A stretch of DNA of 32,705 nt from Paracoccaceae bacterium. GTDB taxonomy: Bacteria > Pseudomonadota > Alphaproteobacteria > Rhodobacterales > Rhodobacteraceae. The stretch lies in the NCBI GenBank assembly GCA_026707935.1, contig JAPOVX010000293.1, forward strand, positions 47,814 through 80,518, written 5' to 3'. Position numbers and translations under genes: made by a program. The notes under the pieces were generated by a model. The model worked only from the letters and a program-made list of their open reading frames with translations, was not told the DNA's origin and made no database searches. Shown here one piece after another: positions 24,308-32,705 of the stretch; the first letter of the stretch is position 1, and the number at the start of each line of letters is the position of its first letter.

Positions 24308-24866
24308 AATATCGCCACGTTTCCTGATCATTCTCGTTGCGGCCGGGTTTACGGCGCTCGCCGTTCTTTTCGCCCTTGCCCTGGAGCGCCCCGACCCCGA
24401 CCAGCTTCCAAGCGCCTTCGTCGGCCGCAAGACGCCTGCCCTGACGATCGAACATCTCCGTACCGTTGATTCCCCGATAACAGGCATGAACGATCTGGAG
24501 GCTGACCGGATCAAGCTGGTCAATTTCTGGGCGAGTTGGTGCGCTCCGTGCCGGGCCGAACATCCGAGTCTCGAAAAGCTCGCGCGTGCGGGCATCCCGG
24601 TCCACGGCATCAATTACAAGGATAAACCGGAGCACGCGGCGCAGTTCCTTGCCGAACTGGGCAACCCGTTCGTTACGCTCGCCGCCGATCCGAATGGCCG
24701 CACCGGGCTCGATTGGGGAATTTACGGCGTGCCCGAGACCTTCGTGATCGATGCGAACGGCGAGATCATTCTCAGGCACGCCGGGCCAATCACGTCGCGC
24801 ATTCTCGAGAGTCGGATACTGCCGACGCTCGGGGATGACGCGAGCGCCAGAGTTTCGGGCCAATGA
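24300..24866 (+). CDS. ccmG: Cytochrome c biogenesis thiol:disulfide interchange protein CcmG/DsbE
   Basis: Membrane-anchored periplasmic thioredoxin of 188 residues that keeps apocytochrome c cysteines reduced for heme attachment. One N-terminal membrane anchor (about 8-27) is followed by a thioredoxin fold with the active site Trp-Ala-Ser-Trp-Cys-Ala-Pro-Cys and the cis-proline region Tyr-Gly-Val-Pro-Glu-Thr-Phe, both diagnostic for DsbE/CcmG. The start is GTG at 24300, within the last codons of ccmD; a longer in-frame start at 24231 adds a Gly/Arg-rich segment before the anchor and is rejected. It closes the ccmABCDG run. pyrC follows after 22 nt and may share the transcript. Confidence 0.95.
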   Translation: MTRISPRFLIILVAAGFTALAVLFALALERPDPDQLPSAFVGRKTPALTIEHLRTVDSPITGMNDLEADRIKLVNFWASWCAPCRAEHPSLEKLARAGIPVHGINYKDKPEHAAQFLAELGNPFVTLAADPNGRTGLDWGIYGVPETFVIDANGEIILRHAGPITSRILESRILPTLGDDASARVSGQ

Positions 24867-24888
24867 CCGGTTTTAAACGATTCTCGAC

Positions 24889-25983
24889 ATGATTCAGAAG
24901 CTGACAATTCGTCGACCTGACGACTGGCACCTGCACCTCAGGGACGGCGAACTCATGCGCGGCGTCCTGCCTGAATCGCTCCGGCATTTTTCCCGTGCGC
25001 TCGTCATGCCCAACCTCGTTCCTCCAGTTGTCACGACGGATGACGCGATCAGGTACCGCCGCCGCCTTGAGAACGCCTTGCCCGCGGGGAACGACTTTCG
25101 GTTCCTGATGACCCTTTACCTGACCGAGACGACCGATCCTCTGGACGTCGTTTCGGCCTATTCGGACGGGGTCGTTTCCGCGGTCAAGCTCTATCCGGCC
25201 GGTGCGACCACCAATTCGGACTCCGGCGTTCGCAATATCGCGCGCGCGATGTCTGTTCTCGAAGCCATGGCAAGTGCCGGCTGCCCGCTCTGCGTGCACG
25301 GGGAAGTCACGGACCACGATGTCGATATTTTCGACCGGGAAGCCGTGTTCATCGAATCCGTTCTCGAGCCCTTGAGGCGCGCTCTTCCCGACCTGAAGGT
25401 CATCCTCGAGCATGTCACGACCAGGGAAGGAGTCGATTACGTGGAATCCGGCGGCGACCGGATTGCCGCTACCATCACCGCCCATCACCTTTTGATCAAC
25501 CGGAACCACATCCTGGCCGGGGGCGTTCGCCCCCACTACTATTGCCTCCCCGTAGCCAAGCGAGAGGCTCACAGGATTTCGCTGATCGAGGCGGCAACAA
25601 GCGGAAACCCGCGGTTTTTCCTCGGGACCGACAGTGCTCCACACAGAACGGCCGACAAGGAAACCCACAGTGGATGCGCCGGGATATTCTCTGCCCCCAA
25701 CGCGCTTCCGTGCGTTGCCCAGGTTTTCGATGACCACGACGCGCTTGACCAACTCGAGGCTTTCGTTTCGCTGAACGGTGCCGGGTTTTACCGCATGCCC
25801 GTGAATCGCCCGACAATCACCCTGACCAGGCGGCAGAATCCTGCGGTGTTCCCGTCCTTGATCAAAACGCCGGTTGGTTCTGTAACGGTTTTCGACCCCG
25901 GAACCCCCGTCTTTTGGCGGTGCGAGAATGACCCTTTGGAGGCCAAAAAACCCGGCGCCGAGTCAGGCCTGAACATGCTATGA
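24889..25983 (+). CDS. pyrC: Dihydroorotase (class II, PyrC)
   Basis: Zinc amidohydrolase of 364 residues that closes carbamoyl aspartate to dihydroorotate in pyrimidine synthesis. The binuclear centre is complete: His14 and His16 in Trp-His-Leu-His-Leu-Arg-Asp-Gly, the carbamylated Lys100 in [12 protein letters not shown]137 in Val-His-Gly-Glu, His175 in Glu-His-Val-Thr-Thr, and Asp248 in Gly-Thr-Asp-Ser-Ala-Pro-His. The numbering is two below the E. coli enzyme, so the protein is collinear with it. The C-terminus is about 15 residues longer than usual and hydrophilic. The start ATG opens directly with the first strand. Confidence 0.96.
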   Translation: MIQKLTIRRPDDWHLHLRDGELMRGVLPESLRHFSRALVMPNLVPPVVTTDDAIRYRRRLENALPAGNDFRFLMTLYLTETTDPLDVVSAYSDGVVSAVKLYPAGATTNSDSGVRNIARAMSVLEAMASAGCPLCVHGEVTDHDVDIFDREAVFIESVLEPLRRALPDLKVILEHVTTREGVDYVESGGDRIAATITAHHLLINRNHILAGGVRPHYYCLPVAKREAHRISLIEAATSGNPRFFLGTDSAPHRTADKETHSGCAGIFSAPNALPCVAQVFDDHDALDQLEAFVSLNGAGFYRMPVNRPTITLTRRQNPAVFPSLIKTPVGSVTVFDPGTPVFWRCENDPLEAKKPGAESGLNML

Positions 25984-26884
25984 AGACGGCTGGTTTCCAG
26001 CCAATCCCTGTCGGAAGTTGAAGAGCGCCACGGCTTGGAACCCGGTTCGAGGACAACGGAGCGCGCCCAGAAAGTTGTGGCTGAATAGCAACTGAAAGTA
26101 CTGCCTTTTCCATCAGCACAACTGACCGGCGCAGAATTCGGTGCAAGTCGAGTGTGTCTATCTCCTCGGCGTGCAGGCAGATTCCGGTAACCGTCCACTT
26201 CGAATGGTCGGCATCAGTTCGGGACGGTGCGCGTGCAACGGGTTGTGCACGGGATATTCTGTTCGCCGTCCGACCAAACATCGCGGCGCGCATGTAATCC
26301 AAGGAATATTCACGAAAAAATTGATCCGAATGTTCGGTATTTCGCGTGTGTTTGTAAGATTTCGGGCGATGTCCGTTTGGTCTTGTCTCAAATGTCGTGT
26401 CCGGCAGATATGGCCGGAGCGCGAGAAAGAGCAGTGGCTTGCGCACCGGGATCGAGGGACTTGCGCCGGGATCCAGTGTTGCCGGGTCTTCGGGTCTGCG
26501 AATGATGTCCATGGTTTTCGTATCCTGCTGCCCTGCCCCGAGTTTTGGCCTTGCATAGACGCCGTCATGTACGAGTCAAACCGGCAAGGCACGGGGCTTC
26601 GCCCTCTAGCTCTCAAGGCCGTTTTCAGGCGACGGGCGCAGATGGTGCGCTCGTTGCGGAAAGAATCAAGTGACCTACACGTGGCCGGGGCCGGTTGCTC
26701 TCGACTCGGGCGTGTGCCGACGGGAACGCTATCCCGATGCCCGTAAAGGGATTGAGAACAACATGGCAATCCGGCCCCGGGCGGCACGTGACCGAGTCTC
26801 CGACCGTGGCCGTTACATGCTGAGGCACAGGCACCTGACCCGCGACGGTCGCAGCCGAGGCGCCGTAGCGACTGGGCAGAAGAT
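25984..26884. other. Intergenic region without recognised gene, small hairpin after pyrC
   Basis: 901 nt between convergent pyrC and the LacI-type regulator gene. GGCTGG-TTT-CCAGCC at 25988-26002 forms a 6-bp hairpin just after pyrC but lacks a T run. Open frames on both strands (for example plus 26141-26746, minus 26787-26158) are Arg/Cys-rich, have no recognisable domain, and look like random frames. The region may be decayed DNA; no parent gene or insertion-sequence end was recognised. Confidence 0.45.
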
Positions 26885-27895
26885 TCAGGCTGTCGCGCCC
26901 CATCTCGGGAAGCACTGCAGCTTTATTCTCCGGGGCGTAACGGGTTCGGGCGGGTCGAACTCGATGAGCTGGATTATCTTATCTGTGAACACGTCATAGT
27001 CCTGCGCAAGCGTGGTCAGGTCATGACAATCCCAACCGGCCATCGAGATCCCGTCCTGTCCGACGATTGCCAGATCCTTGGGAATACGGCGTCCAAGCAA
27101 ACGCACTGCCGCGTCGCGCGCGCCAATTGCCATCACGTCGTTGCCACAAATCAATGCATCAATGCCGTTGCGTCGCAACAACAACACGGCCTCCTTGAAC
27201 CCTGAATCATAGGTGTAATCACCATGGCCAAACGCCTCGAACCGCAGTCCATGCGCTTCGAGTGCGGTCGCGAACCAGTCGCGCCGCTTCTGGTCTATCC
27301 AGCTTGATTTTCGTCCCGCAAGGTAGGCGAAGCGCCTGCGTCCATCGTTGACAACTTTCTCGATGATTTCGGCAGCCGCGAATCTTCCGTCGATCTCGAT
27401 CGAATCCACATTCGGTTCGTCGACGGGGTCCACGGCCACCATGATCGGACGGATCCCGTCAAAAATCCGGATTGCGTCCTCTGCCGAAAACATATCCGAA
27501 AAAATGATCACCTCATCGACGTGATAGGTTGAGGCAAACCGCATCAAAGTCATGCGATCTTCGATCGCAGCGCAACACAGGATAATCGGAACCAACCGGC
27601 GGTCCTGAAGCCTATGGACCAATGCGTCCAGTTCCTCGGCTTCGCATGGGTTGGCGATCGTGTTCACCACAATCACCACCAGGCGCGACCGCTGGCTGTG
27701 CAATGTCCGGGCAATGGCGCTTGGTTGGTAGTTGTGCTCGATAGCAGCCGAAAGGATGGCTTCTCTGGTCGCTTTCTTGATGCTGGCGGTCGGGGAGAAG
27801 GCCCGCGAAACGGTCGCGGAAGAAAATCCAGTCAGTTTGGCCAATTCTACCGAGGTTATTCGCCTTTTCCGCATCCGGGTTACCGTTTGATTCAT
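26885..27895 (-). CDS. LacI-family transcriptional regulator
   Basis: Repressor-type regulator of 336 residues. The N-terminal helix-turn-helix with hinge (about residues 12-65) reads Ile-Thr-Ser-Val-Glu-Leu-Ala-Lys-Leu-Thr-Gly, then Ser-Ser-Ala-Thr-Val-Ser-Arg-Ala-Phe, and Asn-Tyr-Gln-Pro-Ser-Ala-Ile-Ala-Arg-Thr-Leu. A periplasmic-binding-protein-like sugar-sensing domain (about 70-330) follows. ATG 27895 has GGAAG 7 nt upstream. It is the last gene of a minus-strand run with a carbohydrate ABC transporter and a ThuA-like gene, so it most likely controls that set in response to a sugar ligand. Its operator probably lies upstream of the binding-protein gene, outside the window. Confidence 0.94.
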   Translation of the reverse strand: MNQTVTRMRKRRITSVELAKLTGFSSATVSRAFSPTASIKKATREAILSAAIEHNYQPSAIARTLHSQRSRLVVIVVNTIANPCEAEELDALVHRLQDRRLVPIILCCAAIEDRMTLMRFASTYHVDEVIIFSDMFSAEDAIRIFDGIRPIMVAVDPVDEPNVDSIEIDGRFAAAEIIEKVVNDGRRRFAYLAGRKSSWIDQKRRDWFATALEAHGLRFEAFGHGDYTYDSGFKEAVLLLRRNGIDALICGNDVMAIGARDAAVRLLGRRIPKDLAIVGQDGISMAGWDCHDLTTLAQDYDVFTDKIIQLIEFDPPEPVTPRRIKLQCFPRWGATA

Positions 27896-27971
27896 CTAAT
27901 GTCTTCCACACAATTCCGCTTCGTGCAGTGCTTGCGGTGTTGGCGTTCCACTTGCCTCATTTTGGGTCAAG

Positions 27972-28705
27972 TCACATCTCCAGGAGATTGGGATTCGGCC
28001 GGTGCCAGTTCGCCAGAACGCGGCCATCCGCGTGCGGCTGTCGTGCCCACCTGATTGCATTTGCAATGTCACTCCGGACATGCGGGTTGAAATAGATCGG
28101 GAACGTTTCATGGCCCGGCCCGAAATAAATATCCGACCACGGCCGCGCCGGAATGCGCACCCCCTTCGAAACACTTCACCTCCTTGAAACCAGGAAAGAA
28201 ACACCGGTTCGTCAGGAGATGGAATGTCGAAGGGTTCGCCATACTTCTCCGATTGGGGAATGTCGAAACTCGATGGCGGGCCTTCGGCCACCGGATGCGA
28301 CGGGGCAACAACCCACACCCGTTCCGTCTCGCCTTGCGGTTGTTCACGCCATGCCAGATTGCAACTGGTACCCATCAATCGCTTGAAGATCCTCGAATGA
28401 TGGCCTGAATGAAGGACCACGAGACCCATTCCGGAGAGAACCCGTCGCTGCACGCGGTCAACCCGATCACCGGATACGTCCTCATGGGCCTCGTGCCCCC
28501 ACCATACGAGAACATCCGTCACCTCGAGCGTCTCGGGAGGCAGCCCATGATCCGAATGGTCTAAGCCCGCCGTGCACAATATGAACCCGTCATCGACGAA
28601 TCCGCCGGCGATCGCTGCATCCATACCGCCTGGATATAAGGATGACGTGTCGGCCCGTTCACGTTGAATGCATGCCTCCGTCCAGATTGTCACGCGTCGT
28701 CCCAT
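27972..28705 (-). pseudogene. ThuA-like (trehalose utilization) protein with a frameshift
   Basis: ThuA family, class I glutamine amidotransferase-like fold, found in sugar-catabolic operons. The first frame (from ATG 28705, with AAGGGGA upstream) gives Val-Leu-Val-Trp-Trp-Gly-His-Glu-Ala-His, Val-Val-Leu-His-Ser-Gly-His-His-Ser and Gly-Gly-Glu-Val-Phe-Arg. At about 28136-28121 the reading must move frame: the expected Tyr-Phe-x-Pro-Gly-His-Glu-Thr-Phe-Pro-Ile-Tyr block and the Asn-Ala-Ile-Arg-Trp-Ala end are encoded in another minus frame, ending at 27972. Joined, the protein is about 244 residues, normal for the family. Unshifted, the first frame runs on to 27896 with a meaningless Arg/Ser-rich tail. 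One extra base would explain this: either a recent mutation or a sequencing error. Confidence 0.85.
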
Positions 28706-28743
28706 TCATTTCCCCTTGCCGGGCAGGAGGACTTGTTTCATCG

Positions 28744-29820
28744 CTATGCGATAGCCTTCCCGGTTCCGTCAAACGCATGGCATTCGCTCGCCTTTGCCTC
28801 CAAGCCTACAGAATCCCCGACTTGCACGTTCACATCGCCTTCGAGGCGGGCGATTACGGAACTCCCACGGGTTCCGACCGTCACGTAGGTTTCAACCCCA
28901 AGCCGCTCGACAACGTGAACGTGCCAGGAGACACCTGACGTCGCATTCGCTGACAGCTTCAGATGTTCTGGCCGGATGCCAATCTGAACCCGCTGACCGT
29001 CCGCAAGGGACTGGCCGTTCGGCAAACCGATAATCCATCCATTGTCGGTGCGGACCTCTGTTCCTCCGTCTGCGCGCCGCCGCGCAGTCGCCTGTAGCAG
29101 GTTCATCTGCGGTGATCCAATGAAGGTTCCGACAAAAGTGTCAGCAGGATGCTTGTACAGTTCGATCGGCTCGGCCGACTGCGCGACTTCGCCATCTCTG
29201 ACGACCACAATCTTGTCAGCCATGGTCATCGCTTCGACCTGATCGTGGGTGACATAAACAACGGTTGCTGACAGGGTCTGGTGCAGCCGTTGCAATTCGC
29301 CGCGCATCTGGACCCGCAAGGACGCGTCGAGATTGCTCAAGGGTTCGTCAAAGAGAATGACGGAGGGTTTTTTGATAATGGCCCGACCGATTGCCACTCT
29401 TTGCCTCTGTCCTCCCGAGAGGGCCGCAGGGCGGCGGTCGAGCAGGTCCGACAACTGGAGGATCTCGGCCACTTCCTGAACCTCTCTGCGAACTTTCCGT
29501 TTGGGCACATTCTTCAGATCCAGCGAGAACCCTATGTTTTGTGCGACCGTCATGTGCGGATAGAGTGCATAGGACTGAAAGACCATTGCGATTCCGCGCT
29601 TGTCCGGTGCGGTGTCATTCAGACGCTTTCCGTCGAGGAGGAGGTCGCCAGAATCGATTGACTCCAGACCTGCGATCAGGCGCAGGAGTGTTGTCTTTCC
29701 GCAGCCGCTTGGCCCGACAAGCACCGTGAATTGACCATCCTCGATTGCAATGCTGACGCCCTTCACGACGTCCACGTTGCCGAAGGACTTGCTGACGTCC
29801 CTGAGTTCAATCGTAGCCAC
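28744..29820 (-). CDS. Carbohydrate ABC transporter ATP-binding protein (MsmK/UgpC/MalK type)
   Basis: ATPase of 358 residues that drives sugar import. Walker A is Gly-Pro-Ser-Gly-Cys-Gly-Lys-Thr-Thr (37-45), the signature Leu-Ser-Gly-Gly-Gln-Arg-Gln-Arg-Val, Walker B Val-Ile-Leu-Phe-Asp-Glu-Pro-Leu-Ser-Asn-Leu-Asp, and the H-loop Val-Thr-His-Asp-Gln. The C-terminal third is the TOBE/regulatory domain (Gly-Ile-Arg-Pro-Glu-His-Leu) shared by sugar-type CUT1 ATPases. The start is GTG at 29820 with AAGGAAGG about 7 nt upstream. It lies 21 nt after the second permease gene and 38 nt before the ThuA-like gene, so it sits inside the operon. Confidence 0.95.
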   Translation of the reverse strand: MATIELRDVSKSFGNVDVVKGVSIAIEDGQFTVLVGPSGCGKTTLLRLIAGLESIDSGDLLLDGKRLNDTAPDKRGIAMVFQSYALYPHMTVAQNIGFSLDLKNVPKRKVRREVQEVAEILQLSDLLDRRPAALSGGQRQRVAIGRAIIKKPSVILFDEPLSNLDASLRVQMRGELQRLHQTLSATVVYVTHDQVEAMTMADKIVVVRDGEVAQSAEPIELYKHPADTFVGTFIGSPQMNLLQATARRRADGGTEVRTDNGWIIGLPNGQSLADGQRVQIGIRPEHLKLSANATSGVSWHVHVVERLGVETYVTVGTRGSSVIARLEGDVNVQVGDSVGLEAKASECHAFDGTGKAIA

Positions 29821-29841
29821 CGCGTTTTCCTTCCTTGCGGG

Positions 29842-30756
29842 TCAGCCCTTGACACCGCCGCTAAAAGTCTGAACCAGGAATCGTCTCGCGAAACCAAACG
29901 CAATGACCGCAGGCAGCGTGTAAATGACGGCAAGCGCCGCCATGAAGCCGAAGTCCATCTGGTTTACTCGCATGTAGGCTCGGAACAGGCCGAGCGGCAA
30001 AGTCTGCAATTCGTTCGAAGACAGAAAGATCAGCGGCATCAGAAAATCGCCCCAGGCAATGATGAAGGCGAAAAGCCCTGCAGCTGCCAGGCCGGGGAGC
30101 GCCAGCGGGATCAGGACCTTGCGGATACGCTGCAGGAGCGTTGCCCCGTCCATCAGGGCAGCCTCTTCGTAATCCCTTGGAATCGTGTCGAAATAGGTTT
30201 TCATGATCCACAAGGCGAGTGGCAGTTGGGTGGCCGCAAGGACCAGAATGATCCCGAGATAACCGTTCACGAATCCCACGATATGCATCGACGAACGGAC
30301 CAGTCCAGACGGCATGATCGCCCGCACGATGAATTCAACGGGCTGGTTTGCCGTCAGGAGCACCTTGTACAACGGAACGATCAACGCCGTGGGCGGCACG
30401 ACGCGTATCAGGATAATCGTGTACAGGAACGGTCGCCGCCACCAGCCTCGGCTGCGCGAGAGGGAATAGCCGCCGAGGCCGCCAAGGACAATGACGATGA
30501 GAGTCGCAGAGCCAACAACGATCGCGGAATTTGCGATCCACCGGATTCCGTCATGCTGGCCGAATATGCTTGTATAGTGATGCGGCGACCATGACCGCGG
30601 CATTTTCAGGAACTGGCTCGGCTCCGCATCGACGGAAGCGACAAAAACCCAGACGAACGGTATTGCACAGTAGAGACAGATCAATACGAGGATGAAGCCG
30701 GCGGCAGCCTCTGCCGCCCGAGCCCGGGCCCGTTCACCGGGTGAAACGCCAGACAT
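29842..30756 (-). CDS. Carbohydrate ABC transporter permease (MalG-like, CUT1)
   Basis: Inner-membrane permease of 304 residues, second of the pair. About six membrane segments are seen, with the EAA loop Tyr-Glu-Glu-Ala-Ala-Leu-Met-Asp-Gly-Ala-Thr-Leu-Leu-Gln-Arg-Ile that contacts the ATPase, and Ile-Ala-Trp-Gly-Asp-Phe-Leu after it, typical of MalG homologues. The end, Phe-x-x-Gly-x-x-Lys-Gly, is also typical. ATG 30756 is chosen because it lies 2 nt after the stop of the first permease gene and gives a normal N-terminus; a far longer frame reaching 31260 would overlap that gene by 500 nt and is rejected. The sugar is unknown; trehalose, maltose or other disaccharides fit the ThuA neighbour. 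Confidence 0.95.
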   Translation of the reverse strand: MSGVSPGERARARAAEAAAGFILVLICLYCAIPFVWVFVASVDAEPSQFLKMPRSWSPHHYTSIFGQHDGIRWIANSAIVVGSATLIVIVLGGLGGYSLSRSRGWWRRPFLYTIILIRVVPPTALIVPLYKVLLTANQPVEFIVRAIMPSGLVRSSMHIVGFVNGYLGIILVLAATQLPLALWIMKTYFDTIPRDYEEAALMDGATLLQRIRKVLIPLALPGLAAAGLFAFIIAWGDFLMPLIFLSSNELQTLPLGLFRAYMRVNQMDFGFMAALAVIYTLPAVIAFGFARRFLVQTFSGGVKG

Positions 30757-30758
30757 CT

Positions 30759-31646
30759 CTAGACCTGCACCCTCAGGAGCCGCACATAGGCAATTCCGAT
30801 GACAAGCGAAATCGCCAGCATGACGACGGCGACCGCGGATCCGAAGCCGAGCTGAAACGCCGTGAAGGACTGGTTGAAAATGTAAATCCCGATGATTTCG
30901 GTCGCTCCTCCCGGACCGCCGCGGGTTAGGGCGTAGACAAGGCCGAACAGCGAAATCGTCGTGACCGTCGACACGAGCATGTAAAGAAAGATTGTCGGCA
31001 TGAGCAGGGGTAGCGTGATCCTCAGGAAAATCTGGCGCACGGTTGCGCCGTCCATCCGGGCGGCTTCGTAAAGCTCGTGCGAGATTGAGCTTATTCCCGA
31101 AGTCAGGAGGATCATCGCAAATGCGATTCCGCGCCAGGTGTTGACGATTATGATCATCGTCAGCGGGAATGTTGCAAGCCAGTTCTGTGGCGGGATTCCG
31201 AACCATGCGACGATCTTGTTCAGGGTTGCGTGTTCGCCGCCTGCAAGCATGCTCACCCACATGAAGCCGGCAACGACCTCCGGCACCGCGTTAGGCATGA
31301 GTATGATGGCGTTGATCACCGGCCTGAGCCGGAATGGCCGCCTCAGAAGGATGGCGGCAACAAGTCCAAGAATGAACTGTCCGATGATCGCTGACCCGAG
31401 GACAAACCAGAAGGTCACCACCAGCGAATTCCAGAAGTCTCCGTCCGTGAATAGCCGGACGTAGTTCCTGGTCCCGACGAAACGCGGATTCAGCGCAGCC
31501 GGTCCGGAGAGCGCTTCGTTGGTGAGGCTGAGATATATCGAATAGAATGCCGGATAGATGACCAAGGCGCCAAGCAAGACTGCTGAAGGCGCCAAGAGTA
31601 GCAGCAATTGCCGCTTTGCGCGTTTCTGATATGCCGCGATCGCCAT
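30759..31646 (-). CDS. Carbohydrate ABC transporter permease (MalF-like, CUT1)
   Basis: Inner-membrane permease of 295 residues. The N-terminus has a basic cytoplasmic segment and a first membrane helix; the Pro-Ala-Phe-Tyr-Ser-Ile-Tyr-Leu-Ser-Leu segment and Phe-Val-Gly-x-x-Asn-Tyr are CUT1 hallmarks. The EAA loop is Tyr-Glu-Ala-Ala-Arg-Met-Asp-Gly-Ala-Thr, followed by the Leu-Pro-Leu-Leu-Met-Pro segment; near the end Leu-Thr-Arg-Gly-Gly-Pro-Gly-Gly-Ala-Thr-Glu is the usual MalF-like loop. ATG 31646 starts the basic tail. It lies 115 nt after the binding-protein stop, a gap that commonly holds a stabilising structure, though I saw no strong hairpin. Confidence 0.95.
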   Translation of the reverse strand: MAIAAYQKRAKRQLLLLLAPSAVLLGALVIYPAFYSIYLSLTNEALSGPAALNPRFVGTRNYVRLFTDGDFWNSLVVTFWFVLGSAIIGQFILGLVAAILLRRPFRLRPVINAIILMPNAVPEVVAGFMWVSMLAGGEHATLNKIVAWFGIPPQNWLATFPLTMIIIVNTWRGIAFAMILLTSGISSISHELYEAARMDGATVRQIFLRITLPLLMPTIFLYMLVSTVTTISLFGLVYALTRGGPGGATEIIGIYIFNQSFTAFQLGFGSAVAVVMLAISLVIGIAYVRLLRVQV

Positions 31647-31761
31647 CCGCGAACGCTATCAGCTTTTGGTCGCGGTCAGAAGCGGAGCCGATGCCGAGGC
31701 AACCGGCTCCGCATTTCTAGGTGTCGATCTCGAATTGATGCCGGAAAAATGCCCGGTGGGA

Positions 31762-32705
31762 TCACTTTACGACATCTTCTCCGAGAAGATCGGTGGCGTA
31801 CTCGACAAGAATTGCCTGCGCGCCGGCAGCGTCCGTTTCACCGCGCAACAGGGCTTCGGTGGCGCGGGCCACACCTTCCGAGACAACTGAAAATCCCGTG
31901 GCTGTCTTGAGAAACACACCGTCGTCAACGTTCATGTGGATTGGGACCAGCGCCTTGAGCGCCTGGAAGTCCGCATTGTCCGCAGCGTCCTTCCGAGCCG
32001 GAATGTTGCCGAGCTTTTCGGCGTAGGCGGCAGCAACTTCCACCGAACCGAGCTCCAGGAGAACCTGTTTGGCTTTGTCGACGTCCGCCGCATCGGCATT
32101 CACGCCCCAGGGGCTGTCGATGTCAACGAGGACATATTGCCCACCGTCCTGCCCGGGAACCGCCCAGGTACCCACTGCATCCGTTACATTCGGTATGGGA
32201 TTGCGGGATTCCGGACCCCAATCGTAAATGTAACACCATGTGCCGCATGTTGTCGCCGCGAGTTCACCCGCCGGAAACATTTCGTACTTGGGAATGATCC
32301 AGGGTTCCGGACCCAGTAACGGGTCGATCGGCATCAGATCATTGGCAATCAACTCCTCGTAGACCCCGAACACATCCATGATGCCCGGCCCCTTCAGGTT
32401 GAGAGTGCCGTCGTCATTGGCGATCTGCGGCGTCGAACTTCCCATGATCAGGTAGGTGAAGCCTTCTCCGAACGCTCCGCCACCCCATGTGACACCAGCA
32501 GGAAACAGCAGCCCGTACGCGCCTGTTTTGTCCTTGACCTCCTTTGCCCGGTCGATCAGTTCTCGCCAGTTCCCAGGTTGTTCGGTTGAAATCCCGGCGG
32601 CGTCAAGGATGTCGCGACGGAAGTAGATTTGCTGGACATTCACCATCGACGGAAGGACGTAGATTTCTCCGTCGCCAGCGGTGACGAGGGACTTGGCGAC
32701 ATCGA
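31762..32705 (-). CDS. Extracellular sugar-binding protein, SBP family 1 (5' end beyond window)
   Basis: C-terminal about 314 residues of a periplasmic CUT1 binding protein; the signal peptide and start lie beyond position 32705. The frame stays open to the window end, where Ile-Tyr-Val-Leu-Pro-Ser-Met-Val-Asn-Val-Gln-Gln-Ile-Tyr-Phe-Arg-Arg-Asp matches the family segment in which Tyr-x-Arg-x-Asp follows a short strand. Later come Trp-x-Glu-Leu-Ile-Asp-Arg-Ala, a Gly-Gly-Gly-Ala-Phe-Gly stretch and the C-terminal Asn-Ile-Pro-Ala-Arg-Lys-Asp element common to SBP_bac_1 proteins. It captures the sugar for the permeases and is the promoter-proximal gene of the operon as seen here. The ligand is unknown. 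Confidence 0.93.
   Translation of the reverse strand, partial: DVAKSLVTAGDGEIYVLPSMVNVQQIYFRRDILDAAGISTEQPGNWRELIDRAKEVKDKTGAYGLLFPAGVTWGGGAFGEGFTYLIMGSSTPQIANDDGTLNLKGPGIMDVFGVYEELIANDLMPIDPLLGPEPWIIPKYEMFPAGELAATTCGTWCYIYDWGPESRNPIPNVTDAVGTWAVPGQDGGQYVLVDIDSPWGVNADAADVDKAKQVLLELGSVEVAAAYAEKLGNIPARKDAADNADFQALKALVPIHMNVDDGVFLKTATGFSVVSEGVARATEALLRGETDAAGAQAILVEYATDLLGEDVVK

Noticed and set aside
24790..25752. 320-residue open frame antisense to pyrC
   Set aside because: Shadow of a strongly coding GC-rich gene; the pyrC active-site residues are all intact on the other strand.
26141..26787. Open frames on both strands between pyrC and the LacI-type gene
   Set aside because: Composition is Cys/Arg-rich and irregular, no domain can be recognised, and the frames overlap each other on opposite strands.
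29842..31260. 472-residue open frame on the minus strand
   Set aside because: Its first 168 residues overlap the MalF-like permease gene in another frame and have no family match; the real permease gene starts at 30756.
1..32705. CRISPR array, prophage, rRNA genes or integrase-based attachment site
   Set aside because: No regularly spaced direct repeats, phage structural or integrase genes, or rRNA sequence were seen in the window.

Overview
The window looks like a piece of an alphaproteobacterial chromosome of moderately high GC content. The best evidence is the block DUF1223 protein - acnA (minus strand) diverging from ccmA-ccmB-ccmC-ccmD-ccmG - pyrC (plus strand); as I recall, aconitase beside the System I cytochrome c maturation genes is a typical alphaproteobacterial arrangement. 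The Zur-type regulator with a znuA / zur-znuC-znuB cassette and the IF3 sequence fit the same group. I cannot name a genus. Intact housekeeping genes are separated by stretches of eroded DNA (IS630 transposase debris, an ABC-ATPase remnant, an unidentified broken gene), as in a genome with active gene decay or frequent gain and loss.

Layout. 1-4058: end of an oligopeptide/dipeptide ABC operon (ATPase tail, binding protein, two permeases), with a 14-bp intercistronic hairpin after the binding protein. 4059-9778: scattered oxidoreductases (NmrA-like SDR, PhyH-type dioxygenase, aldo/keto reductase) and a NagB-II/AgaS-like SIS-domain protein, separated by decayed sequence, including an IS630 remnant and, just upstream of the SIS gene, the broken C-terminus of an RbsA-type sugar ABC ATPase. 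10149-11517: tRNA-Gly(TCC) and infC, whose most natural start is an ATA codon. 12286-14485: four overlapping genes. Three encode a split-beta, cobalt-claw member of the nitrile hydratase / thiocyanate hydrolase family, and the fourth is an EamA/DMT transporter. 14738-17833: zinc uptake cassette, znuA diverging from zur-znuC-znuB across a 77-nt AT-rich region that probably holds the Zur operator. 18071-25983: DUF1223, acnA, ccmABCDG and pyrC. 26885-32705: minus-strand carbohydrate ABC operon (binding protein cut by the window end, two permeases, MsmK/UgpC-type ATPase), followed by a ThuA-like gene with a frameshift and a LacI-family regulator.

The most interesting unit is 12286-14485. Its three short genes correspond to the beta N-half, beta C-half and alpha parts of nitrile hydratase, which is the architecture of thiocyanate hydrolase. 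The metal claw reads CTLCSC and is followed by Tyr-Pro-Arg rather than the Tyr-Pro-Trp I expect of cobalt nitrile hydratases. Coupling of these genes to a drug/metabolite-type transporter suggests a small detoxification or nitrogen/sulfur-scavenging module whose substrate is unknown. All calls were made by reading the sequence and translations; no database search was run.
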